DNA of 64,000 nucleotides, taken from Streptomyces cellulosae. GTDB lineage: Bacteria > Actinomycetota > Actinomycetes > Streptomycetales > Streptomycetaceae. Under the pieces are notes generated by a model. That model was not told where the DNA came from, did not search any database, and saw only the letters and a program-made list of their open reading frames with translations. The translations under genes and the position numbers were made by a program. How positions within the stretch are numbered: the stretch's first letter is position 1; every line of letters begins with the position of its first letter. Below are positions 47,899-55,959 of the stretch, in pieces. The DNA lies in NCBI RefSeq assembly GCF_000721105.1, contig NZ_JOEV01000041.1, forward strand, positions 1-64,000, read 5' to 3'.

Positions 47899-48218
47899 GA
47901 GGCAAGTACGCCTTGACACTTGGGAATTCTCAAGGCCGACTTGCCTCTCGCTCTTCGGCCGCCGTTCCACCGGGGGGACGGCGGCCGTCCCGCCCAACCC
48001 TGATCCACTCCTGCCGGGCCGAGCCTGTCTCGGGGCGGCGGGGAGGAGGGACGGAGCGGAGTCAGGGGCGGCCGTCATCGGGAGGAGGATGTTTCTCACG
48101 GGGTACGGCCGCGTTCAGCAGCCTTGTTCCCCCCTGAGGCAGCTGCAAGGTCATGTGCGGTAAAGCCCGGGGCAGATCTTCCCCACGATGGGGGAAAGCC
48201 GCCTGTCACGGGCGTGTG
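47899..48218. other. 320-base region between proteasome beta and Clp-N genes
   Basis: No gene visible. It contains the inverted repeat at 47911-47935 near the Clp-N start, and a short hairpin, TTCCCC-ACGATG-GGGGAA (48179-48196), that may end the proteasome-beta transcript. The middle is ordinary GC-rich spacer. Confidence 0.5.
47911..47935 (-). promoter_or_regulatory. HAIR-like inverted repeat upstream of the Clp-N gene
   Basis: CCTTGA (47911-47916) and TCAAGG (47930-47935) are inverted arms 13 bases apart; on the minus strand it reads CTTGAGA...TGTCAAG. This is close to the HspR HAIR element (CTTGAGT-N7-ACTCAAG), though the spacer is two bases longer and arms are imperfect. It lies 13 bases upstream of the start codon. 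Confidence 0.35.
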
Positions 48219-49073
48219 TCACGGCGTCGCGTTCGGTCCGTCCGGCCTGGTGCGGCGCTGCTCGACCATCTCGCGGCTCAGTGCCTCGGTCTCCGGTTCG
48301 GGCAGCCGCTCGAAGCCGTCCTCGGTGATGACCGCGACGATGGGGTAGATCCGGCGACTGATGTCGGGGCCGCCGGTCGCGGAGTCGTCGTCGGCCGCGT
48401 CGTACAGCGCCTGCAACGCGGTGAGGGCGGCCTCGCGCCGGTCCATGCCCTTGCGGAACAGCTTCTTCAACGCGCCCCGGGCGTACGGGGATCCTGAGCC
48501 CTCGGCGTGGAAGTCCGTCTTCTCGTACAGTCCGCCGGCCACGTCGAAGCTGAAGATGCGGCCCTTCTCGCCCTCGGGCGCCGTGGCGTCGTAGCCGGTG
48601 AGAAGGGGGACGACGGCGAGGCCCTGCATGGCCTGGCCGAGGTTCTCCCGGATCATGCCGGCCAGGCGGCGCGCCTTGCCGTCGACGCTCATCGCGACGC
48701 CCTCGATCTTCTCGAAGTGCGTCAGCTCCACCTGGTACAGCTTCACCATGTCGAGCGCGAGACCGACGGTGCCGGCGAAGGCGACGGCCGTGTGGTCGTC
48801 GGCGGGATGCACCTTCTCCAGGTCCCGCTGGGCGATCAGGTTGCCCATGGTGGCCCTGCGGTCGCCGGCGATCAGCACGCCGTCGCGGTAGGTGAGGGCC
48901 AGCACGGTGGTGCCGTGCGGGACCTGGTCGGACGGGGCGACCACACCGGGCGGGAGGATCCGGCGGGTGCTCAGCAGTTCCGGGCGGTGGGCCGCCAGGA
49001 ACGTACTGAACGACGATGTGCCAGGGGTGAGGAACTCGTCTCCTAACCGCCCGCCGTTCTCGTTCCCTGTCAT
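48219..49073 (-). CDS. prcB: Orphan 20S proteasome beta subunit
   Basis: A 284-residue proteasome beta-type subunit. A 54-residue propeptide ends at VPHG, exposing Thr55 as nucleophile (TTVLALTYRDGVLIAGDRRAT). Asp71 and Lys87 match the Asp17 and Lys33 of the active site, so it should be active. GSGSPYARGALKKLF and ALQALYDAADDDSATGG are also conserved. The propeptide and N-terminal strand differ clearly from the main actinobacterial PrcB type, so this looks like a second, diverged copy. No prcA, Pup, Dop/PafA or ARC ATPase gene is nearby. It must borrow an alpha subunit or form rings by itself. Confidence 0.9.
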   Translation of the reverse strand: MTGNENGGRLGDEFLTPGTSSFSTFLAAHRPELLSTRRILPPGVVAPSDQVPHGTTVLALTYRDGVLIAGDRRATMGNLIAQRDLEKVHPADDHTAVAFAGTVGLALDMVKLYQVELTHFEKIEGVAMSVDGKARRLAGMIRENLGQAMQGLAVVPLLTGYDATAPEGEKGRIFSFDVAGGLYEKTDFHAEGSGSPYARGALKKLFRKGMDRREAALTALQALYDAADDDSATGGPDISRRIYPIVAVITEDGFERLPEPETEALSREMVEQRRTRPDGPNATP

Positions 49074-49193
49074 GGCAATCCCCCTCGTCCGTGATCCGAC
49101 ATCCGGACTCCTACCAGGTGCGGGCGAGCGGGAAACACCAGTGACCGCACAGCTCTCCCGAGGCGACGGCGACCTGATCCCGCGTCATCCCGT

Positions 49194-50681
49194 TCAGGTC
49201 CCGGCCGGCGCCGGTGCGATGTGGAGGTCCACTCCCGCGCCCCGGTGGGTGTCCCAGTCGCGGGCGTACGACGGGGGCTTGGCGCCGGGCAGGGTGACGT
49301 TGGCGGCCGGGATCCGGCGGGCGGTGCGCAGGATGTCCGCCCGGGTGCTGTTGGCGTTGTGTCCGCCGGTCGCGGCCGAGGAGCAACCGGTGTAGTAGGC
49401 GATGGGGATGGCCTCGTGCCCGGTGAGCAGACAGGGCGGCTCGACACCCAGGCGGTGCAGGGCGTCGGCGGTGCGCGCCCAGTCACGGCGGTCGGCGCCG
49501 GTGCGGTCCACGGTGCGCTCCAGGACGACGTACTGCACCGCGAGATGCCCGGCCAGGCCGAGTGCGAGCACGGCCGCCGCCACCGGGCGCCAGCGGCGCT
49601 GCGGCCGGGTGACCAGGTGCAGGAGCGCGTCGGCGACGGGGATCGCCGCCAGGGCGTAGGCGGGCAGCAGGAAGCGGGGAGCCGCGTAGCCGATCATGAA
49701 CAGGTAGGGCACGGCAGCCGTGCCGGCACAGGCCAGCGTCAGCAGTGTCCGCTCGGTGCGGCGGGCCCGTAACGCGACCATGAGACCGACGACGGCGAGC
49801 AGCGGGAGGACGAACCACCAGACCATCACCGCCGGGTGGGGCATCGATCCGGTGCACGGACGGCACAGGGCCCGTCCGCCGAGACTGCGCAGTTGGTCGT
49901 CGACGGCGAAGTTCCAGCCCAGGCCGCCCTGGATGTCCGAGGCGTCGGACAGCCGCTGCCCGAGGCCGCCGTAGCTGACGTACGCCTCGATCACCCACTC
50001 CACCGCGCCCGCGGCGAGTCCGCCGGCCAGCGCGAGGCCGGGGCGCCACAGGCGGCCCACCGCCACCAGGACGAGCAGCGGCAGCGTGACCCACACCGCG
50101 TCGGTGGGCCGCATCCACGCCATGAGCATGGCGCCCGCCGCGACGCCCCACAGGGCGGCCCGGTCGAGGCGGTCCGCGCGGAGGCGCACGAAGCAGCCGA
50201 CGGTGATCAGGGCGCCGAGAGCGACCCAGTAGTTGGGCATGGCCTGCGGCCCGTAGTAGAGCGTCACCCACAGGGAGGCGAAGACCGCGCCCGCCACGGC
50301 CAGGACACGGATCGGGAACAGTCCGCGCCAGACCCGCAGGGCCAGGTAGAGGCCGAGGCCGGAGAGAACGGCGAGGTAGACGCGCAGGAGTTCGGTGGAC
50401 GTCGACCAGGACGCGATCGGCGCCACCAGCAGGGAGATGCCCCGGGACCGCGGGGCGCTGAAGAAGGCGGCCGGCGCCTGGGTGCCGACCTGGCTGACAT
50501 ACACGGTCTCGTCCCAGCCGAGGCCCATGCCCGGGCCGACGAGGACCAGTTGGGCGAGGGTGAAGGCGGCGGCCACGGCTGCGAGTGGCCATGCCCAGCG
50601 CGTCCCGGCGGACGCGCTGGGCATGCTCGCCGGTTCGCGTCTTCGCAGACCGACGAGCATGGCGTTCGTGCCGTTCACCAT
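49194..50681 (-). CDS. Polytopic membrane glycosyltransferase (GT39/ArnT-like)
   Basis: A 495-residue protein with about 10-12 membrane helices. The first periplasmic loop holds GPGMGLGWDETVYVSQ, an acidic DE pair in the position used as catalytic base by GT-C enzymes. The C-terminal 120 residues form an extracytoplasmic domain (YTGCSSAATGGHNANS). This is the usual design of lipid-linked sugar transferases. ATG 50681 has a close GGGGTGG site; GTG 50678 is equally possible. It lies downstream of the GH65 gene on the same strand, 164 bases away, but functional linkage is unproven. Confidence 0.75.
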   Translation of the reverse strand: MVNGTNAMLVGLRRREPASMPSASAGTRWAWPLAAVAAAFTLAQLVLVGPGMGLGWDETVYVSQVGTQAPAAFFSAPRSRGISLLVAPIASWSTSTELLRVYLAVLSGLGLYLALRVWRGLFPIRVLAVAGAVFASLWVTLYYGPQAMPNYWVALGALITVGCFVRLRADRLDRAALWGVAAGAMLMAWMRPTDAVWVTLPLLVLVAVGRLWRPGLALAGGLAAGAVEWVIEAYVSYGGLGQRLSDASDIQGGLGWNFAVDDQLRSLGGRALCRPCTGSMPHPAVMVWWFVLPLLAVVGLMVALRARRTERTLLTLACAGTAAVPYLFMIGYAAPRFLLPAYALAAIPVADALLHLVTRPQRRWRPVAAAVLALGLAGHLAVQYVVLERTVDRTGADRRDWARTADALHRLGVEPPCLLTGHEAIPIAYYTGCSSAATGGHNANSTRADILRTARRIPAANVTLPGAKPPSYARDWDTHRGAGVDLHIAPAPAGT

Positions 50682-50845
50682 TCCACCCCTTACCCCTACG
50701 TGTCCGTAGAGCCGCTCAACCCCCGCAGCCGACGAGCCGGAAGCGGGATCGGTTTTACTGAAAATCACGCCAAAGCTAACCCGAGGTGGATGGTTGTGCA
50801 GCCGGTATTCGGCCAGGTGAGTGGCCTGATCCGGTGAGTCTCCGG

Positions 50846-53200
50846 TCAGCGGACGGTGGGGCTGCGGTGCGGGGGCTGTTCGGGGGTCGGGCGGGTCGCT
50901 TGGGGTGGGATCGCGCGGACGACGGGGCCGTCGCCGTTCACGGTGAGGGGGTCTCCGTGGTGCCGGATGGTCAGAGGTGAGCCCGACACCAGGGTGTAGG
51001 TGGCCTTGTCCGCACCGATCTCCACCCGCAGGCGCCGGCCGAGGACTTGCAGGGTGAAGGCCAGACGGCTGAACCTGTCGGGCAGCCGGGGCGCGAACCG
51101 GAGGGAGTCGCCGTCCCGGCGCAGACCGCCGAACCCGGCGACCAGGGCCGTCCAGGAACCGGCGAGGGACGCGATGTGCAGTCCGTCGCCGGTGTTGTGC
51201 TCCAGGTCGGCGAGGTCCATCAGCGCCGCCTCGGCCGCGTAGGCGTAGGCCAGGTCGAGATGCCCGGACTGGGCGGCGACGACGGCCTGGACGCACGCCG
51301 AGAGCGAGGAGTCCCGTACGGTCAGCGGTTCGTAGTAGGCGAAGTTGCGGGCGATCTGCTCCTCGTCGTGGAACTGCTCGAACCAGCCGCTGCACGTGTA
51401 CATCGCCAGTACCAGGTCGGCCTGTTTGACCACCTGCTTGCGGTAGAGGTCGAAGTAGGGGAAGTGCAGCAGCAGCGGGTACTGGTCGGGGCGGGTGCCG
51501 TCGAAGTCCCAGCGCTGGTAGCGGGTGAAGCCGGCGTGCTGCTCGTGGACGCCGAGTTCGTCGTTGTAGGGGATGTGCACGGCCTCGGCGGCATCCCGCC
51601 AGGCGGCGCTCTCCTCGTCGTCGACGCCGAGCCGGGCCGCCTGGTCGGGGTGCCGTTCACAGGCGTCGGCGGCGGCCAGCAGGTTCGCCCGGGCCATCAG
51701 GTTGGTGTACAGGTTGTCGTCGGCGACCGCGCTGTACTCGTCGGGCCCGGTGACGCCGTCGATGTGGAAGACGCCGTGGTGGTCGTGGTGGCCGAGCGAG
51801 CGCCACAACCTGGCGGTCTCCACCAGGAGTTCGACACCGGTGTCCCGCTCGAAGCCGCCGTCGCCGGTCGCCGCGACATGGCGCACCACCGCGTCCGCGA
51901 TGGCGGCGTTGACATGGAAGGCGGCCGTGCCGGCGGGCCAGTACGCCGATCCCTCCGAGCCCTCGATGGTCCGCCAGGGGAACGCGGCGCCGTTCAGGCC
52001 GAGTTGCTGGGCGCGTTCCCGGGCGGCGGGCAGGGTGTTCTGCCGCCAGCGCAGGGCCTCGGCCACGGAGTCGGGGGCGGTGTAGGTGAGCAGGGGCAGC
52101 ACGAAGGTCTCGGTGTCCCAGAAGGCGTGGCCGTCGTAGCCGGAACCGGTCAGTCCCTTGGCGGGGATGGCCCGTTGTTCGGCGCGGGCACCGGCCTGCA
52201 GGACGTGGAAGAGGGCGAAGCGGACGGCCTGCTGGATCTCCTCGTCGCCGTCGACCTCGACGTCGGCGCGCGCCCAGAAGTCGTCGAGGTAGTCCCGCTG
52301 TTCGTCGAGGAGGCCCTGCCAGCCGCTGTGCGCGGCCGCCGCCAGCGCCGCCTCGACCTGGTCGCTCATCGCGGGCCGGGAGCGGGCGCCGGACCAGCCG
52401 TGGGCGACGACTTTCTCCACGCGCAGCCGCTGACCGGGTTCCAGGACGGAGGTCACCGTCAGCCGGGACACGTCCACGTTGCTCTCGCTGCTGGTCGTGG
52501 TCCGGTCGGGGCCGTCGATGACATGGTCGGCGGCCACGGCCACCCGGAAGCCGCTGCGGCGGGTGCGGTGCACCAGACGCAGCCGGGTGCCGGAGGCGAG
52601 GTCCTCCTCCGGCTCCAGCGGCGACTTCAGGGCCCGGGCGGCGCGCGGGTCGCCGTTCGGCTCCGGCAGGCTCTCGTTGGCGACCAGTTCCGACTGGATC
52701 ACCACACGGGTCCGGCTGTCGACGGGCTCCACCTCGTACGCCACGGCTGCGATCGCCCGCTGGGTGAGGGAGACGAGCCGTGTCGAGCGCACCCGTATCC
52801 GGGAGCCGGCCGGCGATATCCACTCGCAGGTGCGCTCCAGCACTCCCCGGCGCAGGTCCAGGGTGCGTTCATGGGCGACGAGGCGGCCGTAGCGCAGGTC
52901 GAAGGGCTCGTCGTCGACCAGCAGCCGCAGCACCTTGCCGTTGGTGACGTTGATGACGGTCTGGCCGGACTCCGGGTAGCCGTAACCGGCCTCGGCGTAG
53001 GGCAGTGGGTGCAGTTCGTACACGCCGTTGAGGTAGGAGCCGGGCAGGCCGTGGGGTTCGCCCTCGTCGAGGTTGCCGCGCCAGCCGACATGGCCGTTGG
53101 ACAGCGCGAACACGGACTCGCTCTGGGCGAGGACGTCGAGGCTGAGGTCGGTCTCACGGACGGCCCACGGTTCGACGGTGTAGGCCCGCTGGTCGATCAC
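50846..53200 (-). CDS. GH65 disaccharide phosphorylase (maltose/trehalose/kojibiose type)
   Basis: A 784-residue inverting phosphorylase that splits an alpha-linked glucose disaccharide with phosphate to give beta-glucose-1-phosphate. The N-terminal beta-sandwich opens with VEPWAVRETDLSLDVLAQSE and LSNGHVGWRGNLDEG. The (alpha/alpha)6 barrel has HAFWDTETFVLPLLTYTAP and the catalytic Glu in DGVTGPDEYSAVADDN (about 497); KQADLVLAMYTC is the phosphate-site region. GTG 53200 has GGGAGG six bases upstream and overlaps the HAD stop by four bases. Specificity among trehalose, maltose, kojibiose or nigerose is not decided by these motifs. Confidence 0.93.
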   Translation of the reverse strand: MIDQRAYTVEPWAVRETDLSLDVLAQSESVFALSNGHVGWRGNLDEGEPHGLPGSYLNGVYELHPLPYAEAGYGYPESGQTVINVTNGKVLRLLVDDEPFDLRYGRLVAHERTLDLRRGVLERTCEWISPAGSRIRVRSTRLVSLTQRAIAAVAYEVEPVDSRTRVVIQSELVANESLPEPNGDPRAARALKSPLEPEEDLASGTRLRLVHRTRRSGFRVAVAADHVIDGPDRTTTSSESNVDVSRLTVTSVLEPGQRLRVEKVVAHGWSGARSRPAMSDQVEAALAAAAHSGWQGLLDEQRDYLDDFWARADVEVDGDEEIQQAVRFALFHVLQAGARAEQRAIPAKGLTGSGYDGHAFWDTETFVLPLLTYTAPDSVAEALRWRQNTLPAARERAQQLGLNGAAFPWRTIEGSEGSAYWPAGTAAFHVNAAIADAVVRHVAATGDGGFERDTGVELLVETARLWRSLGHHDHHGVFHIDGVTGPDEYSAVADDNLYTNLMARANLLAAADACERHPDQAARLGVDDEESAAWRDAAEAVHIPYNDELGVHEQHAGFTRYQRWDFDGTRPDQYPLLLHFPYFDLYRKQVVKQADLVLAMYTCSGWFEQFHDEEQIARNFAYYEPLTVRDSSLSACVQAVVAAQSGHLDLAYAYAAEAALMDLADLEHNTGDGLHIASLAGSWTALVAGFGGLRRDGDSLRFAPRLPDRFSRLAFTLQVLGRRLRVEIGADKATYTLVSGSPLTIRHHGDPLTVNGDGPVVRAIPPQATRPTPEQPPHRSPTVR

Positions 53201-53934
53201 GCCTGGCCTCCCAGTTCGGCGAGGTCCTGCACGACCCGGTCGGCGCCGTGCGCGTACAGGGCGTCGGTCTGTCCGACGCGGTCGACGCCGATGACGTACC
53301 CGAAGTGGCCCGAGCGGCCCGCGTCCATGCCGGCCAGAGCGTCCTCGAAGACGGCGCAGCGCGCGGCGTCGACGCCCAGGTCCTTCGCGGCCGCCAGGAA
53401 GGTGTCGGGGCGCGGCTTGCCCGGCAGTTTCCGCTCGGCGGCCACCACGCCGTCGATGCGTACGTCGAAGAGGTCCTCGGCGTCGACGGCGCGCAGGACG
53501 TCGCGGCAGTTGGCGCTGGAGGAGACGATCGCGGTGTGCAGGCCCTTGGCGCGGACCTGGGCTATGTAGCGCAGGGTGCCGTCGTAGGCCTCGACCCCGT
53601 CGGTGCGGATCTTCTCCAGGACCAGGTCGTTCTTGCGGTTGCCCAGGCCGTGGACGGTCGGGGCGTCCGGTGGATCGCCCGGGCCGCCCTCGGGCAGTTG
53701 GATGCCGCGGGAGGCGAGGAAGGTGCGGACGCCGTCCGCGCGGGGGCGGCCGTCGACGTATTCGTCGTAGTCCTTGTCGTCGAACGGCCGGAAGTCGTCG
53801 CCTTCGCGTTCCCGCAGGAACGCGTCGAACATCTCCTTCCAGGCGGCCGCGTGCACGACGGCTGTCCTCGTGACGACACCGTCGAGGTCGAAGAGGCAGG
53901 CCAGGATGTCTTCGGGAAGACCGAGCTCCGTCAT
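53197..53934 (-). CDS. pgmB: Beta-phosphoglucomutase-like HAD protein
   Basis: A 245-residue HAD-family mutase that would convert beta-glucose-1-phosphate to glucose-6-phosphate. Motif I is FDLDGVVTRTAVVHAAAW, with the nucleophile Asp and the second Asp two residues on; motif II is AIVSSSANC, and motif III/IV is KPRPDTFLAAAKDLGVD then CAVFEDALAGMDA. A cap insertion (residues 20-100) with DGRPRADGVRTFL fits class C1 mutases. It directly precedes and overlaps the GH65 gene (GTGA), so phosphorylase and mutase form one pathway. ATG 53934 has weak upstream purines. Confidence 0.9.
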   Translation of the reverse strand: MTELGLPEDILACLFDLDGVVTRTAVVHAAAWKEMFDAFLREREGDDFRPFDDKDYDEYVDGRPRADGVRTFLASRGIQLPEGGPGDPPDAPTVHGLGNRKNDLVLEKIRTDGVEAYDGTLRYIAQVRAKGLHTAIVSSSANCRDVLRAVDAEDLFDVRIDGVVAAERKLPGKPRPDTFLAAAKDLGVDAARCAVFEDALAGMDAGRSGHFGYVIGVDRVGQTDALYAHGADRVVQDLAELGGQA

Positions 53935-54034
53935 ACAGGACACGGTTCCCCGCGAAACCGTCTCCAGTGGGTGGCGCACGCCACACGGGGCGTGTTTCAC
54001 GCCACGCTCTCACCCCCTTCTTGCGCCGGGGAGC

Positions 54035-54430
54035 TCAGTCGTGAGGGAACGAGTGGTGCTCGTGGGCCACCAGCCAGCGGCCGTGCTCCTTGCGCAGACC
54101 GAAGGTCAGCCGCAGACGCAACGTGGGGTGCGCGGCGAGTTCCTCGGGCATGGCGCACCGCAGCAGCGCGTATGCGTAGGCGACGTCGGTCCCGGCCGTG
54201 ATGTCGAGGGACTCGATGTCGAAGCAGGCGCCCTGGGCCTGCCAGGCGAAGAACGGCGGCCAGGCCGCCCGGTAGGCGGCCAGCCCCCGGATGCCCTCGT
54301 CGGGCGGCGGCACGTCGAACATCACGAGGTCCTCGGCGTGGCCGGCGAGAACGCCGTCGAGGTCCCCTCGGTGGACGGATCGCGCCCACCCGGTGATCAG
54401 GGCGCGGATCTCTGCTTCGTCGTCGGACAC
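54035..54430 (-). CDS. SnoaL/NTF2-like (DUF4440-type) protein
   Basis: A 131-residue protein of the NTF2-like cone fold. SDDEAEIRALITGWARSVHRGDLDGVLAGHAEDLVMFDVPPP is the standard entry, then RLTFGLRKEHGRWLVAHEHHSFPHD at the end. Such proteins bind small hydrophobic molecules or act as isomerases or lyases of ketosteroid type; the function here cannot be assigned. GTG 54430 has AAAGGAG eight bases upstream. It is divergent from the P-loop kinase, 90 bases apart. Confidence 0.85.
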   Translation of the reverse strand: MSDDEAEIRALITGWARSVHRGDLDGVLAGHAEDLVMFDVPPPDEGIRGLAAYRAAWPPFFAWQAQGACFDIESLDITAGTDVAYAYALLRCAMPEELAAHPTLRLRLTFGLRKEHGRWLVAHEHHSFPHD

Positions 54431-54520
54431 GGCTGGGGCTCCTTTCTCCCCCTTTCCAGCTCCAGCCTGCTCCGCCTGCCCGAAGTCATCGACCCGACAC
54501 CGGATGACACACTCTGCTGT

Positions 54521-55231
54521 GTGCCGCTGACCTTCGAAGACCTCCTCAGCCGCGCCCGCGCCCTCGCCCACCCCGGGCGCCGGGCGATCCTCGGCATCGC
54601 CGGCGGCCCGGGCGCCGGCAAGACCACCCTCGCCGAGCACCTCGTACGGGCACTGAACCGGGCCGGGGACCCGTGGGTGGCGCACGTCCCCATGGACGGC
54701 TTCCACCTCGCCGACGTCGAACTGGACCGGCTCGGCCGCCGGGACCGCAAGGGCGCGCCCGACACCTTCGACGCGGCCGGCTACGCGGCCCTGCTGCGCC
54801 GGCTGCGCGAGGAGACGGGCGACGAGGTCGTGTACGCCCCCGGGTTCGAGCGGGTGCTGGAGCAGCCGGTCGCGGGCTCGATCCCGATACCGCCGACCGC
54901 CCGTCTGGTGGTGACCGAGGGGAACTACCTGCTGCTGGACACGGGCGCGTGGGCGAGGGTCAGGCCGCAGCTGGACGAGGTCTGGTTCTGCGAGCTCGAC
55001 GAGGACGAGCGTCTGCGCCGACTGGTCGGCCGGCACGAGCGGTTCGGCAAGAGCCACGAGGAGGCGGTGGCCTGGGTAATGCGCTCGGACCAGCGCAACG
55101 CGGAGCTGGTCGCGGCGACGCGGGAGCGGGCGGATCTGGTGGTGCAGGACGTCGTGACGTGGCCGGACGGGGCTGGACGTGACCGCGCCGGCGGTGGACC
55201 GGGAGGGGTTGGAGAGGACGCCGGCAGGTGA
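54521..55231 (+). CDS. Nucleoside/nucleotide kinase-like P-loop protein
   Basis: A 236-residue kinase of the uridine-kinase/phosphoribulokinase type. The Walker A is LGIAGGPGAGKTTLAEHLV. HVPMDGFHLADVELDRLGR corresponds to the substrate-binding acidic loop, and LVVTEGNYLLLD is the Walker-B-like strand. These kinases in Actinobacteria have been linked to fructose or nucleoside phosphorylation, without proof for most. GTG 54521 is used because it begins the conserved frame and lies in a divergent promoter region; no strong ribosome site is seen. The C-terminus is disordered. Confidence 0.82.
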   Translation: MPLTFEDLLSRARALAHPGRRAILGIAGGPGAGKTTLAEHLVRALNRAGDPWVAHVPMDGFHLADVELDRLGRRDRKGAPDTFDAAGYAALLRRLREETGDEVVYAPGFERVLEQPVAGSIPIPPTARLVVTEGNYLLLDTGAWARVRPQLDEVWFCELDEDERLRRLVGRHERFGKSHEEAVAWVMRSDQRNAELVAATRERADLVVQDVVTWPDGAGRDRAGGGPGGVGEDAGR

Positions 55232-55323
55232 GCGGCAGCCCTTCTGTTGTTCCGCAGCCGAACCTGCCGCCCCTCCGACGAAGCTCGCGCTCGGTGTCGG
55301 TGCCGTTCGATAGCGTCCTGGGC

Positions 55324-55959
55324 ATGACAGACGGAATCGTATGGCTGGTGGACCTCGAGGGCTGGATGTCCAGCGTCGTGTTCGCTCGCGGTGTCGCACC
55401 GGAGGACCTCGCCGTGCGCATGGGAGGCGACCCGGACGGCGCGACGGAACCGATCACCGACGGCGAGGTGGAGGACCTCGGGGCCGAGTGGTACCGGCCG
55501 GGTGAGTACGGGGACGGTGTCGTGCGGGTGGGCGAGAGCGCGGGGTGGTCCTTCGCCCTGGAGTACGGGGATTCGACCGGCGGTGACCTGCTCGAGGAGA
55601 TCTCCCGGGACGGTGTCGAGGTCGTGCGGTACGTGCCGATACAGGAGCACCCGCCCGCCTCGGTGTACTACGCCCGCGACGGCGTGTTCCGTTGCGGGTT
55701 CGGGCTGCGCGAGGAGGTGTGGCGCTGGGGTCGCGAACCGGATCTGCTCCTGCCCGACCTCGCCGCGGCCGGAGTCCTCGCACCCGACGGCAGGACGTGC
55801 CTCCCGCCGGAGGACGAGGACTACAAGACCGGTTATCGACGCAGCCTGGGTGTCGTGGAGCAGCGGTTCGGGCTGTCCCTCTCCCCCGCCTTCCTCGAGG
55901 ACGCCCGGCTGCCCGCCTGCGCCGTGCGCGGCGCCCCGCGGATGACCCTCAGCCGCTGA
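55324..55959 (+). CDS. DUF6461 protein
   Basis: A 211-residue protein of the DUF6461 type, with the characteristic GWSFALEYGDSTGGD stretch and the DLEGWMSSVVFARGV entry. It is common in Streptomyces, often in many copies, and functionally unknown; some copies lie near toxin or immunity genes. ATG 55324 is taken. The gene is convergent with the lyase-like gene at 55949, overlapping it by 11 bases at their 3' ends. Confidence 0.75.
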   Translation: MTDGIVWLVDLEGWMSSVVFARGVAPEDLAVRMGGDPDGATEPITDGEVEDLGAEWYRPGEYGDGVVRVGESAGWSFALEYGDSTGGDLLEEISRDGVEVVRYVPIQEHPPASVYYARDGVFRCGFGLREEVWRWGREPDLLLPDLAAAGVLAPDGRTCLPPEDEDYKTGYRRSLGVVEQRFGLSLSPAFLEDARLPACAVRGAPRMTLSR

